15,995 bases of DNA from Thermoplasmata archaeon (GTDB lineage: Archaea; Thermoplasmatota; Thermoplasmata; RBG-16-68-12): the NCBI GenBank assembly GCA_013329855.1, contig DUJI01000050.1, forward strand, positions 3,864 through 19,858, read 5' to 3'. The notes under the pieces are model-generated. The model did no database searches. It saw nothing but the letters and a program-made list of their open reading frames with translations, and was not told the origin of the DNA. This document shows, piece after piece, positions 1 through 7,970 of the stretch. A program made the translations under genes and the position numbers. Position 1 is the stretch's first letter. Each line of letters opens with the position of its first letter.

Positions 1-2627
1 TGCCTGCACCGACCGTGTCCGCGGCCTCGCCCGAGGTCCTGGCGGGCTGGGAGGGACTCGGCGGTAGCGCGTCCGGTCTCGCCCCCCCGGACCCCATCCT
101 GTCCAAAGGCCCCAGTCAGGTCGTGGAGATGGTCAATCTCCAGATGGCGGTGTACTCCAAGCAGGGTGCGTCCGTCAACGTCACGGACCTCGCTACCCTC
201 TTTCACACGGGCATGGATTTCATCTCGGATCCCAAGGTCCAGTACGACCCCGCGAGCGGGCGCTGGTTCGCCACGGTGACGGACGTGACCACGACCCAGG
301 TGCCGCTCGCCGTGTCGGCTTCGCCGGACGCCGCGGGTGCCTGGCGAATCTATTCCGTCCCGGGCGCGACCACGGGCAACTGCCTGGACCAACCCATCCT
401 CGGCGTGGGCCCGTCGACGGTCATCATCTCCGTGAACGTGTTCACCCAGACGAGTCCGAACACCTGCGTCACGCCCTACCTGGGAGCGGAGTACTGGGTG
501 GTCAACAAGACGGACCTCGTGACGGGAGCCGCGTCCCCCCGGTTGCATGACTCGGGGATCAACGTCCTGGAGGGCTCCATCCATCCCGCGCAGATGGAGG
601 GCCCCAGCGCAGTCCACTACATGGTCTCGACGTACTGGCCCGGGACCGCGACCACGTCCAACACGCTCCACCTGTTCGCCGTGTCCGGAGTGCCTCCCGC
701 CCCGGTGAGCGTGTCGGTCACCAGCCTCTCCATGCCCACCGCGGCCCTCCCGCCCTCGGCGAGCCAGCCCGGGACGCGGAGCACGCTGGACACGGGGGAC
801 ATCCGGATCAGCGATGCGGACTGGTCCTCGGGGGAGCTCTGGCTCGGGTTCGACGAGGCCTGCCTCTCCGATTCCACCCGTGCGTGCGTCCGGCTGGTCC
901 AGATCGACACGACCGCGTCGACCGTCCTCCAGGACTTCGACATCGACGTCTCGGGCAAGGACGTCTTCTATCCCGCGTTCCGGGTGGATGGCTCGGGAGC
1001 CCTGGCCGTGGTCTTCGGTTACTCCTCGGCCACGGACTACCCCGGCATCATGACCACGGGCCGTCTTCCCGGAGACCCTCTGAACACGTACCAGGCGCCG
1101 CAGGTCGTGGTCGCCGGGACGGGCCCTGAGACGTCGGCGTGTTCCAAGAACCTGTGCCGGTACGGGGACTACTTCGGGGCCGGACGCGACCCCGCGAACG
1201 CGAGCACGGTGTGGCTCGTGGGAGAGCGGGGGACCGGCGGCCTCTGGTCGACCCACGTGTTCTCCGTGTCGGTCAAGGCGCAGCTCACCCTGGCCTACCG
1301 GGTAATCGGCGGGGGGAGCGGATACAGCGACCCGATCCTCTCCTGCGTCCACGACGGCGCGGCCGCCCAGACGGCCTTCGGGACGTCACCCTCGACGGTC
1401 CTCGCGGATCCCTCCACCCCGTGGTCCGTGAGCACGGTCCTTCCCGGTTCCTCGACCACCTCGGGCGAGGTGTGGCCGGTGAACGGGACGGCGGGTGCCC
1501 CGGCCTCCTCGGGGCTCGCGAGCACCTCGGTGGCGCAGACGTTCACGTACTTCCATCAGTACCGGGCGACCCTCGACTTCACGGTCCTCGGCGGATCCGG
1601 GTTCACCGCGTCCCCCTCCGTGAACGCCACGGTCTTCGGCGCCGCGGTCCGTCTCTCCGTCCCGGGAACGTACGACCTCGACGCGGGCACGGAGTATGCC
1701 TTCCCTCAATTGCTGAATGGCTCCGCGAGTTCGGAACGGTGGGTGGGCTCGTCCGCGGTGGACGGTCTGGTGTCGTCCGTCCTGAACCTGAGCGTCGCGT
1801 ACTACCACCAGGTCCTCGTGACCTTCGACTACGCGATCCTGGGAACGACCGCCGCCGTGCCGCCCCAGGTGGAATACGCTTCCCTGGGTGTCACCCGGGC
1901 GGCCACGGCCAACGCGACCGTGTGGGCGGACTCCCAGTCCGCGTACGCGTACGAGGACACCCTCTCGTCTCCTTCGCAAGGGGTGCGCTGGGGCTCCGGC
2001 ACGAACGGCAACGGCACGATCACGGTCCCCCAGACCTTCTCCGTCCTCTACCGCGAGCAGTTCTATCTGTCGGTCACCGCGGACCCCGCGAACCTCTCGG
2101 CGTACGCCACGCCCTCGGGGTGGTATGATGCCGGCTCGGCCGTGGCCCTCTCCGCGTCCGCGCCGTCCGGATGGCGGTTCAGCGGCTGGACGGGGGATGC
2201 GTCCGGGAGCACCCCGAGCCTCTCCCTCCAGATGGTGAGGCCCATGAACGTCACGGCAGCGTTCGACGCCGGGCTGACCCTCGTCGCGGGTGCCGGCGGC
2301 TCCGTCGCCTACGCGTACGGCTCCGTGTCGGGGACGGTCGCCGCGGGGACCTCGGTCACGCTGTACGTGCCCGTGGGCACCGCGGTCACCCTCACGGCGG
2401 AACCGTCCTCCTGGACCCAGGCCTTCACGGGCTGGTCCGGCGTGGCGGGAGGGGCCTCGGGCACGGCGACCGTCACGGTGAACGGCCCCTCGACCGCGGC
2501 CGCGGGCTTCGGTCTGTACGCCCTCGGGCTGGCGGGGCTGTCTCTGCTGATTCTCGTGGTCGCCGTCGCACTCGTGGCGTTCGTGATCCTGCGGCGTCGA
2601 CGCAAGCAGCCGCCCCGCGGCGTGTGA
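1..2627 (+). CDS. Cell-surface protein, C-terminal membrane anchor (5'-partial)
   Basis: The reading frame is open from the first codons of the window and no signal peptide is visible, so the true start lies upstream; the GTG at 15 is only the first possible start codon inside the window. Numbering from that GTG, residues 1 to about 420 form a beta-rich domain with sialidase/propeller-like signatures (DPKVQYDPASGRWFA; RYGDYFGAGRDP). Three related modules of about 85-93 residues follow (423-516, 517-599, 600-683), then two InlB-type B-repeat modules with the GW-FSGW/FTGWSG signature (684-750 and about 753-834). A single transmembrane helix (about 836-858) precedes an RRRRK stop-transfer cluster. 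Many N-x-S/T sequons suggest glycosylation. It is probably an extracellular adhesion, binding or envelope protein; the ligand is unknown. It ends 6 bases from the convergent porB. Confidence is high for a surface protein and low for its role. Confidence 0.85.
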   Translation, partial: PAPTVSAASPEVLAGWEGLGGSASGLAPPDPILSKGPSQVVEMVNLQMAVYSKQGASVNVTDLATLFHTGMDFISDPKVQYDPASGRWFATVTDVTTTQVPLAVSASPDAAGAWRIYSVPGATTGNCLDQPILGVGPSTVIISVNVFTQTSPNTCVTPYLGAEYWVVNKTDLVTGAASPRLHDSGINVLEGSIHPAQMEGPSAVHYMVSTYWPGTATTSNTLHLFAVSGVPPAPVSVSVTSLSMPTAALPPSASQPGTRSTLDTGDIRISDADWSSGELWLGFDEACLSDSTRACVRLVQIDTTASTVLQDFDIDVSGKDVFYPAFRVDGSGALAVVFGYSSATDYPGIMTTGRLPGDPLNTYQAPQVVVAGTGPETSACSKNLCRYGDYFGAGRDPANASTVWLVGERGTGGLWSTHVFSVSVKAQLTLAYRVIGGGSGYSDPILSCVHDGAAAQTAFGTSPSTVLADPSTPWSVSTVLPGSSTTSGEVWPVNGTAGAPASSGLASTSVAQTFTYFHQYRATLDFTVLGGSGFTASPSVNATVFGAAVRLSVPGTYDLDAGTEYAFPQLLNGSASSERWVGSSAVDGLVSSVLNLSVAYYHQVLVTFDYAILGTTAAVPPQVEYASLGVTRAATANATVWADSQSAYAYEDTLSSPSQGVRWGSGTNGNGTITVPQTFSVLYREQFYLSVTADPANLSAYATPSGWYDAGSAVALSASAPSGWRFSGWTGDASGSTPSLSLQMVRPMNVTAAFDAGLTLVAGAGGSVAYAYGSVSGTVAAGTSVTLYVPVGTAVTLTAEPSSWTQAFTGWSGVAGGASGTATVTVNGPSTAAAGFGLYALGLAGLSLLILVVAVALVAFVILRRRRKQPPRGV
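1281..2516 (+). repeat. Tandem extracellular modules within the surface protein
   Basis: The protein shows five consecutive beta-rich modules. The first three begin with a strand of the type LTLAYRVIGG, ATLDFTVLGG or LVTFDYAILG. The first two end in YFHQ and YYHQ, and the third in YREQ. The last two are InlB B-repeat-like (SGWRFSGW; AFTGWSG). The copies are diverged at both protein and DNA level, so they look like old duplications rather than recent slippage. The boundaries were set by eye and are approximate. Confidence 0.6.
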
Positions 2628-2633
2628 GTCGGA

Positions 2634-3566
2634 TCACTTCGTCATGGCGACGGGCACCTTGGGCTTCGGCCCGAGGGCCTTGGCCAGGGCCCGATCGCGC
2701 TCCCACTTCTCCTTGACCCACGTCTCGATGGCCGCGATCTGGTCGTCCTTCAGGTGCTTGAAGCGGCCCTGGAGCTTGAGGTACTCCCGCACGGGCGTGA
2801 AGCGCGGTTCCCGGTTCAGCGTGAGGACGCCGTCCTCGCACTCCATCAGGGTGAAGATGCCCGTCTCCACGGCGAGCTTGGCCAGGTCCACCGTGGTGTC
2901 CGACTCCGCGCGCCAGCCGACGGGGCAGGGGGCGAGGACGTGGAGGTACCGGAAGCCTTTCTTGGCCTTCGCCTTCTCCAGCTTCCTCAGGAAGTCCGCG
3001 GGGAACCCGAGGGACGCCGTGGCCACGTAGGGCACGTCGTGGGCCATGAGGATCCGGGGGACGTCCTTCTTGAACTCGTTCTTGCCCCTCCCCTCCGACG
3101 TCCCGCCGAGGGGCGTCGTCGTGGTCCACGCACCGAAGGGCGTGGTCCCGGACCGCTGGATCCCTGTGTTCATGTACGCCTCGTTGTCGTAGCAGACGTA
3201 CAGGATGTCCTCGTTGCGCTCCGCCGCGCCGCTCAGGGCCTGCATCCCGATGTCCGCCGTGCCGCCGTCCCCGGCGAACGCGACGACGGTCACGTCGTCC
3301 TTCCCCTGGCGCTTCAGGGCCCGCTTGATCCCCGAGGCGCAGATGGCGGAGGTCTCGAACAGCACCTGGAGGCTGGGGACCTTGAACGCGTTGTACGGGT
3401 ACATGTCGCTGAAGATCAGGAGGCACGAGGCGGGCATGTACACGACCGTGTTGGCTCCGAGGACCTTCATCGTCTCGCGGACGACCATGGCGCCGCCGCA
3501 CCCCGGGCAGGCCGTGTGTCCAGACAGGAAGTAGTCCTCCTGGGGCAGGTCCTTGACCGTGGTCAT
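2634..3566 (-). CDS. porB: Pyruvate (2-oxoacid):ferredoxin oxidoreductase, beta subunit
   Basis: This is the thiamine-diphosphate-binding catalytic subunit of 2-oxoacid:ferredoxin oxidoreductase, which decarboxylates pyruvate (or a related 2-oxoacid) to the acyl-CoA and passes electrons to ferredoxin. The 310-residue length is usual for the family. Visible motifs are C20-P-G-C23, C47 and C214 (in APCPVGW), the expected ligands of the proximal [4Fe-4S] cluster; GDGG at 99-102, followed by D127-N128 and NTG, the ThDP/Mg site; and the family signature NTGIQRSGTTPFGA. The start is fixed by an ATGA overlap with the porA stop and a GGGGTGA Shine-Dalgarno-like stretch inside the porA end. It is the last gene of porGD-porA-porB. 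The signature favours pyruvate, but 2-ketoisovalerate or another 2-oxoacid cannot be excluded. Confidence in the family is high. Confidence 0.93.
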   Translation of the reverse strand: MTTVKDLPQEDYFLSGHTACPGCGGAMVVRETMKVLGANTVVYMPASCLLIFSDMYPYNAFKVPSLQVLFETSAICASGIKRALKRQGKDDVTVVAFAGDGGTADIGMQALSGAAERNEDILYVCYDNEAYMNTGIQRSGTTPFGAWTTTTPLGGTSEGRGKNEFKKDVPRILMAHDVPYVATASLGFPADFLRKLEKAKAKKGFRYLHVLAPCPVGWRAESDTTVDLAKLAVETGIFTLMECEDGVLTLNREPRFTPVREYLKLQGRFKHLKDDQIAAIETWVKEKWERDRALAKALGPKPKVPVAMTK

Positions 3567-4774
3567 GGGCTCACCCCCCGGGTTCCGATCCAGTGGACCC
3601 CGCTCGCCCGCCGGCCGCGGCCGACGGCGCCTAGGGTCTTCTTGAACATGAGCTCCACGTCCTGCGGGGTGACGTCCCGTCCGCCGAGGCCCGCGAGGAA
3701 CCCAAGGATGGGCATCGTCGTGGTGTCGTAGAGCGCATTGCGCGCCTCGATGTAGCTGGGCCCGCCGACACCGTACGAGACGGCGCGGTCGTAGACGCCG
3801 AAGGCTTTCAGGTGGGCTGTGGCGTCCTGCAGCCGATCCGCGGGGAACGGCCGGAAGGACCGGAGCTTGATCAGGCCGACGCGCTCGCCCTGACCGCGGA
3901 GGCGGTCGACGACCTCGCGCGCGGTCGACGTGACTGTGCCCAGGGTCATCAGGGCCGCGTCCGCGTCCTCGAGGCGGTACGTCTCGAAGGCGCCGCCATA
4001 CGTGCGGCCGAAGGTCCGCCCGAACTCGCGGTCCGTCTCCTCGAGGAACTCGGCGGCGCGCCGCATCCGCAGGTCCGTCTCCCAGCGCACCTCCTGGATG
4101 TATTCCGGCGGCGCGGCCGCGCCCACGACGAGGGGCCTCTCCGGGTCCAGATAGGCGTGGACGGGCTTGAACGGCGGAAGGAACTTGTCCGCGGCTTCCT
4201 GGCTGATCAGGTCCACGGACTCGATCGTGTGGGACACGAGGAACGCGTCCATCCCGATCATCATGGGGAGCTCGACCGAGGGGTTCTCTGCGACCCTGTA
4301 GGCCTGGAGGACCATGTCCAGCGCCTCCTGGGCGTCCTCCACGTAGACCTGCATCCATCCCGTGTCCCGCTGGGGCATCGTGTCGTTGTGCTCGACCCAG
4401 ATGCCGAGCGGGGACGCCACCGTGCGGTTGACCACGGACATGACGATGGGCAGGTGCATGGGAGGAGAGATGAACAGGGGCTCGTGCATGAGGGCGAGGC
4501 CCTGGGACGACGTGGCCGTGTACGTGCGGACGCCCGTCGCCTCGGCCGCGACGACGGCCGACATGGCGCTGTGCTCCGACTCCACGCGCATCATCTCCGC
4601 GTCGAGCTTCCCGGCCGCGAGGAACTCCGCGAGGTGCTCGATGATCATGGTCTGCGGCGTGATCGGGTAGGCCGCGATCACCTGGGGTCGCGAGACCATG
4701 GCGCCCCACGCCGCCGCATAGTCGCCGGTCACCATGTGCCGCTCGCCGGCGGTGGCCGTCCTCGCCTCGATCAT
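3563..4774 (-). CDS. porA: Pyruvate (2-oxoacid):ferredoxin oxidoreductase, alpha subunit
   Basis: This 403-residue protein is the alpha subunit, which pairs with the beta subunit to build the active site (the pyrimidine-binding and domain II/III part of the enzyme). The hallmark YPITPQT motif lies at residues 36-42, and the substrate-channel signature TATSSQGLALM follows in the first third. The C-terminal part carries the GTVTSTAREVVDRLR and VGLIKLRSFRPFP signatures of the family's transketolase-C-like domain. The start at 4774 is chosen because its ATG overlaps the porGD stop (ATGA) and a strong GAGGTGA Shine-Dalgarno sits 4 bases upstream. A possible internal ATG (M14) lacks that support. 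Its stop overlaps the porB start in the same way, so the three subunits are probably translated in a coupled manner. No iron-sulfur motif is expected or seen in this subunit. Confidence 0.93.
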   Translation of the reverse strand: MIEARTATAGERHMVTGDYAAAWGAMVSRPQVIAAYPITPQTMIIEHLAEFLAAGKLDAEMMRVESEHSAMSAVVAAEATGVRTYTATSSQGLALMHEPLFISPPMHLPIVMSVVNRTVASPLGIWVEHNDTMPQRDTGWMQVYVEDAQEALDMVLQAYRVAENPSVELPMMIGMDAFLVSHTIESVDLISQEAADKFLPPFKPVHAYLDPERPLVVGAAAPPEYIQEVRWETDLRMRRAAEFLEETDREFGRTFGRTYGGAFETYRLEDADAALMTLGTVTSTAREVVDRLRGQGERVGLIKLRSFRPFPADRLQDATAHLKAFGVYDRAVSYGVGGPSYIEARNALYDTTTMPILGFLAGLGGRDVTPQDVELMFKKTLGAVGRGRRASGVHWIGTRGVSP

Positions 4775-5682
4775 GCCCTCACCTCTTCCTCGACCTCGCG
4801 TTCCATGTGAATCGCCTTGGGGACGCAGACCGCGGCGCACACGCCGCAGCCCTTGCAGTAGTCGTAGTGGATCTCGACGATCTTGGGGCCGCGGACAATG
4901 CTGCTGTCCGGGCAGTAGAACCAGCACAGGAGGCAGTTCGTGCACTTCGCGTCGTCGAGGATGGGCTTCTCCACCCGCCATCCGCCCGTGCGGTTGGAGG
5001 TCGAGCTTCCGACGCCGACGCGGCCGAAGGGCGTCTCCAGCGTGGGCGTCGCCAGCCCCGGCGGCAGCTCTTGGGCCGTCGGCAGCCACTTGGACGCCTT
5101 AGGATAGACGCGGCCGCTGTCCGCCTCCCCCAGCCGCGTGGCCTCGTACGCGGCCCGGGCCGCGGCCACGTTCCGGTCCGCGATCTCCTTGGAGAGCCGG
5201 CGTCCGAAGACCTCCATGATTCCGGCCTCGACGCCCTCGATCGTGATTAGCCCGCTCGCCTTTGCGAACGCGCCGAGCATGGCCGTGTTCACCGCGGCCT
5301 GCTTCGTGTACTCTAGGGCGATCGACGTGGCGTCCACGGTCGCGGACTTCGCCTTCTTCGAGAGGACGAGGCGGTCCGGCGAGCGGGTCGTGTTCACGAC
5401 GACCAGGCCTCCCGGTCTCAGGCCCGCGAGAACGTCCACCGTGTCGATCAAACTCTCGTCCAAGACGACGACGTAGTGGGGCTCGTACACCTGGGTGCGG
5501 ACGCGGAGACGCTCCTGGCCGAACCGCGTGAACGCGAGCACGGGCGCGCCGCGTCGTTCCGCGCCGAAGAACGGGAACGCGATGGCCGAGTACCCGTCGT
5601 GGGACGCCGCCACCGCCAGGGCCTGGGCTGCCATGACAGCCCCCTGGCCCCCGCGGCCATGGAACCGGACTTCATAATACAT
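4771..5682 (-). CDS. porGD: 2-oxoacid:ferredoxin oxidoreductase, fused gamma-delta subunit
   Basis: One 303-residue protein combines two subunits that are separate in many archaea. Residues 1 to about 185 are the gamma domain, with the signatures RFHGRGGQGAVMAAQ, FGAERRGAPV and VVVLDESL; this domain is linked to CoA binding in the family. A linker of about 45 residues leads to a delta domain that is an 8Fe ferredoxin with two [4Fe-4S] motifs: C247, C250, C253, C257-P and C276, C279, C282, C286. The CWFYCPD form of the first motif is typical of POR/VOR delta subunits. It is the first gene of the operon and overlaps porA by 4 bases. Similar gamma-delta fusions are known in Thermoplasma relatives. 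The ATG at 5682 gives the expected MYYEVRFHG start. The exact 2-oxoacid substrate is not decidable from the sequence. Confidence 0.92.
   Translation of the reverse strand: MYYEVRFHGRGGQGAVMAAQALAVAASHDGYSAIAFPFFGAERRGAPVLAFTRFGQERLRVRTQVYEPHYVVVLDESLIDTVDVLAGLRPGGLVVVNTTRSPDRLVLSKKAKSATVDATSIALEYTKQAAVNTAMLGAFAKASGLITIEGVEAGIMEVFGRRLSKEIADRNVAAARAAYEATRLGEADSGRVYPKASKWLPTAQELPPGLATPTLETPFGRVGVGSSTSNRTGGWRVEKPILDDAKCTNCLLCWFYCPDSSIVRGPKIVEIHYDYCKGCGVCAAVCVPKAIHMEREVEEEVRA
4779..4785 (-). promoter_or_regulatory. Strong Shine-Dalgarno for porA inside the porGD end
   Basis: On the minus strand the bases read GAGGTGA, a 7-base match to the archaeal anti-Shine-Dalgarno complement, 4 bases before the porA ATG. 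It lies within the last codons of porGD, supports the chosen porA start and suggests translational coupling. Confidence 0.75.
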
Positions 5683-5726
5683 CGATACACGGTCCTTCGA
5701 AACGCTTCGGTCCGATTGGGCGGCGC

Positions 5727-5760
5727 GATTCGTAAGAATCCTCGGCCCGTAGTATAATTA
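5727..5760 (-). promoter_or_regulatory. Candidate promoter of the porGD-porA-porB operon
   Basis: This AT-rich patch in a G+C-rich background lies 45-78 bases upstream of the porGD ATG. Two TATA candidates are visible on the minus strand: GATTCTTACGAATC (5727-5740), which is also a palindrome with 5-base arms, and TAATTATA (5753-5760). The first resembles the GATTCTTATA element ahead of the carbamate kinase gene and would give a leader of about 25 bases. Which one is used cannot be decided by reading. Confidence 0.45.
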
Positions 5761-5798
5761 CAATAGGTCCCCGTACGGAAGCCGCGGGATGGCCCGCC

Positions 5799-5810
5799 AA
5801 AGCTATATGC
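5799..5810 (+). promoter_or_regulatory. Candidate BRE/TATA promoter of the HerA-like ATPase gene
   Basis: The sequence AAAGCTATATGC has the purine-run plus TATA form of archaeal BRE/TATA promoters and is centred about 51 bases before the ATG at 5856, which predicts a leader of about 25 bases. A weak GGAAGG Shine-Dalgarno (5844-5849) lies within that leader, 6 bases from the ATG. The TATA is framed by CCCGCC and GGCGGG, a short inverted repeat that could be chance in such DNA. Confidence 0.55.
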
Positions 5811-5855
5811 GCGGCGGGAAGCTAGCTCCGTCTTGCGTATCCTGGAAGGCCCGAC

Positions 5856-7970
5856 ATGCCGCTCCACCTCGGGAGGAATCCGGACAACGGCCAGCCCATT
5901 CGGCTGCCCGAAGAGGACCTCCTCCGGCATGTGGTCATCCTGGGCGCCACGGGGTCCGGGAAGACGGTCCTCGGGAAGGCCATCCTCGAGGAGGCCGTCC
6001 GCATGGGCGTGCCCGTGGTCGCCGTGGACAGCCAGGGGGACCTCGCGTCCCTCGCGGTGGCGGCCACCCAGGAATCCGCGGCGGACCATGGCACCCCGGA
6101 GGACGCGATGGACGAGTACTGGTCCCGCGCCGCGGTCCAGATCCTGACGCCCGGGTCACGCCATGGCGTGGCACGGAGCCTGAACCCGCTCAAGGACGCC
6201 CCCGCCTTCGAGGCGTCCGAGGACGCGGTCCTCTTCCTCGACGCGATCGCGGAGGGCCTTGCCGCGGCCATGGGGTACGCCCTGTCCTCGGACAGCGGAT
6301 CCCGCGCGAAGGACACGATCTACATCGCCCTCCAGGATGCTTGGAAGTCGGGGAAGTGGCCCAAGGAGGTCTCCGACCTGCCTCTCATCCTCGCGCGCGA
6401 ACCCACGATGGACGGCGCCTTGCTGTCCCACCGGGAGCGTTCGGCCCTCGTGCGGCGCGCCAAGGCGATGACGGTCGGAGCCAAGGGCCTCCTGTTCACC
6501 GCGGGTCCGCCCCTCGACGTGAAGTCCATGGTGTCCTGGGCGCCCAGGGGCCGCACGCCCGTGAACATCGTCTACACGGGCGGCCTCCGGAGCCCCTCCG
6601 AGCGGGAGATGGTCGTCGCCACGCTCTGCGAGGACGTCTACCACTGGATGGTCTCCGAGACGAACGGCCACCTGCGATTGGTCCTGTACATCGACGAGGT
6701 CGCGGGCCTCTGCCCGCCGCACCCCAAGAACCCTCCCGCGAAGAAGTTCCTCTCCCTCCTGTTTCGCCAGGCGCGCAAGTACGGCGTGGGCCTGGTCGTC
6801 GCGACGCAGAACGTGACGGACCTGGACTACAAGGCCCTCGGCCAGGCGAACACGTGGGCCCTGGGGCGGCTCCTCGCGAAGCAAGACTTGGACCGCGTGC
6901 GGCATCTCGTTGGATCGCTCCATCCCAGCGATCCGGAGGAGGTCCTCTCCCTGGCCCCTTCCCTGAAGGCGGGGCAGTTCCTCCTCCTGTCGCCGGAGCA
7001 TCTGGGTCGCGTGGAGAAGCTCGAGGTCCGCGGGCTCGCGACCCAGCACATGGTCGTGCCCGAGGAGAAGTTCCGGGAGATTCAGTCGACTCACGCGCTC
7101 ATGGCGCCGAAGCCCGCCCCGGACGAGAAGACGACGAAGCGGCAGCGGCTCGCGACCGCCGCGGCGAGGGCGGCCCAGACGACCGCCCGGGTCGAGGTCG
7201 AGGAAGGCATCGGGTTGCGCGTCCTCCATCTCTTCGAGGACCACCCGGGGCTGTACGGCCTCGAGGAGATCGCGGGCATGAACCCCGCGGACACGCGGTT
7301 CCTCTCCATCCTCCTGCGGAAGATGTCCGAGGCACGCCTCCTGCGGTCCGAGGAGGTCGAGGGCCGCGAGGTGTACTGGGACCCGACGATCGGGTTCGAC
7401 GTGCGCCGTGGCGTGCCATCGAAGGCCGCGTGGCTCCCGTTGCGGTACCCGCTCGTGGAGGCGACGAAGCGCGCGAACGACTCCATCGAGCGGCGCATGC
7501 TGGTTATCCCCAAGGAGCGCATCACGGGCAAGGAGTTCTACTTCGTCCCCCTGTGGCGTGTGGAGGCGGAGATTCCGTTGGGCCGCAAGGGCGGCAAGGT
7601 CGCCCGCCAGTTCTACGTGAACGCCGCCTCGGGCAGCATCGCCCACGTGGTCAACGGAGTCCTGACCTTCGAGGAGTTCCCGCGCAAGGACGTGTCGCGA
7701 CTCGAGGCCCTCTCCTCGAAGGCCCACCTGGAGCCCGGTCCCTCCCAGAAGATCGGGGACCATGTGCCCATCGCCCGGGTCGGTCCGTCCCAGGCCAAGG
7801 AGATCGTGCACCGGTCCTTTGGCGCCAAGGTCCTGACGGACCATCCGGAGCTCTGCCTCCTCCCCGTGTGGAAGTTCGAGATGGAGACGAACGGGAGCGG
7901 CAAGACGCGGCCCCTGTGGGTGGATGGCACCCTGGGCAGCGTCCTGAGCCGCCCCCCCGAGTCGCCGTGA
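5856..7970 (+). CDS. HerA/DUF853-like P-loop ATPase with winged helix and duplicated C-terminal module
   Basis: This 704-residue ATPase belongs to the HerA-FtsK superfamily, whose members form hexameric DNA or protein translocases. The Walker A motif GATGSGKT is at 30-37, followed by VVAVDSQGDLASLA, the form seen in DUF853/HerA_C proteins. Walker B is LYIDE with D280-E281, and the sensor-like ATQN is at 316-319. Because Walker A is so near the start, the N-terminal HAS beta-barrel of classical HerA is missing. About 453-509 looks like a winged helix (helices ending in LLRKMSEARLL, then a VEGREVYW wing). The last 170 residues hold two similar units around VPLWRVE (W567) and LPVWKFE (W672), each followed by a Vx(3-4)G turn. 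No nurA, mre11 or rad50 neighbour is present. It is divergent from the por operon and convergent with top6A. The fold is confident; the function (DNA processing or envelope-related pumping) is unknown. Confidence 0.85.
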   Translation: MPLHLGRNPDNGQPIRLPEEDLLRHVVILGATGSGKTVLGKAILEEAVRMGVPVVAVDSQGDLASLAVAATQESAADHGTPEDAMDEYWSRAAVQILTPGSRHGVARSLNPLKDAPAFEASEDAVLFLDAIAEGLAAAMGYALSSDSGSRAKDTIYIALQDAWKSGKWPKEVSDLPLILAREPTMDGALLSHRERSALVRRAKAMTVGAKGLLFTAGPPLDVKSMVSWAPRGRTPVNIVYTGGLRSPSEREMVVATLCEDVYHWMVSETNGHLRLVLYIDEVAGLCPPHPKNPPAKKFLSLLFRQARKYGVGLVVATQNVTDLDYKALGQANTWALGRLLAKQDLDRVRHLVGSLHPSDPEEVLSLAPSLKAGQFLLLSPEHLGRVEKLEVRGLATQHMVVPEEKFREIQSTHALMAPKPAPDEKTTKRQRLATAAARAAQTTARVEVEEGIGLRVLHLFEDHPGLYGLEEIAGMNPADTRFLSILLRKMSEARLLRSEEVEGREVYWDPTIGFDVRRGVPSKAAWLPLRYPLVEATKRANDSIERRMLVIPKERITGKEFYFVPLWRVEAEIPLGRKGGKVARQFYVNAASGSIAHVVNGVLTFEEFPRKDVSRLEALSSKAHLEPGPSQKIGDHVPIARVGPSQAKEIVHRSFGAKVLTDHPELCLLPVWKFEMETNGSGKTRPLWVDGTLGSVLSRPPESP

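Noticed and set aside
15..17. GTG as the true start of the surface protein
   Set aside because: The frame is open to the window edge, no signal peptide follows, and the protein begins in the middle of an extracellular domain; the start is upstream of the window.
5793..5818. Inverted repeat CCCGCC/GGCGGG around the HerA-like gene TATA box as an operator
   Set aside because: The arms are only 6 bases and pure G/C, which is likely by chance in this composition; no second site or regulator gene was seen.
6156..7844. 562-codon minus-strand frame opposite the HerA-like gene
   Set aside because: Shadow of the ATPase codon pattern; no motif and no plausible promoter or Shine-Dalgarno.
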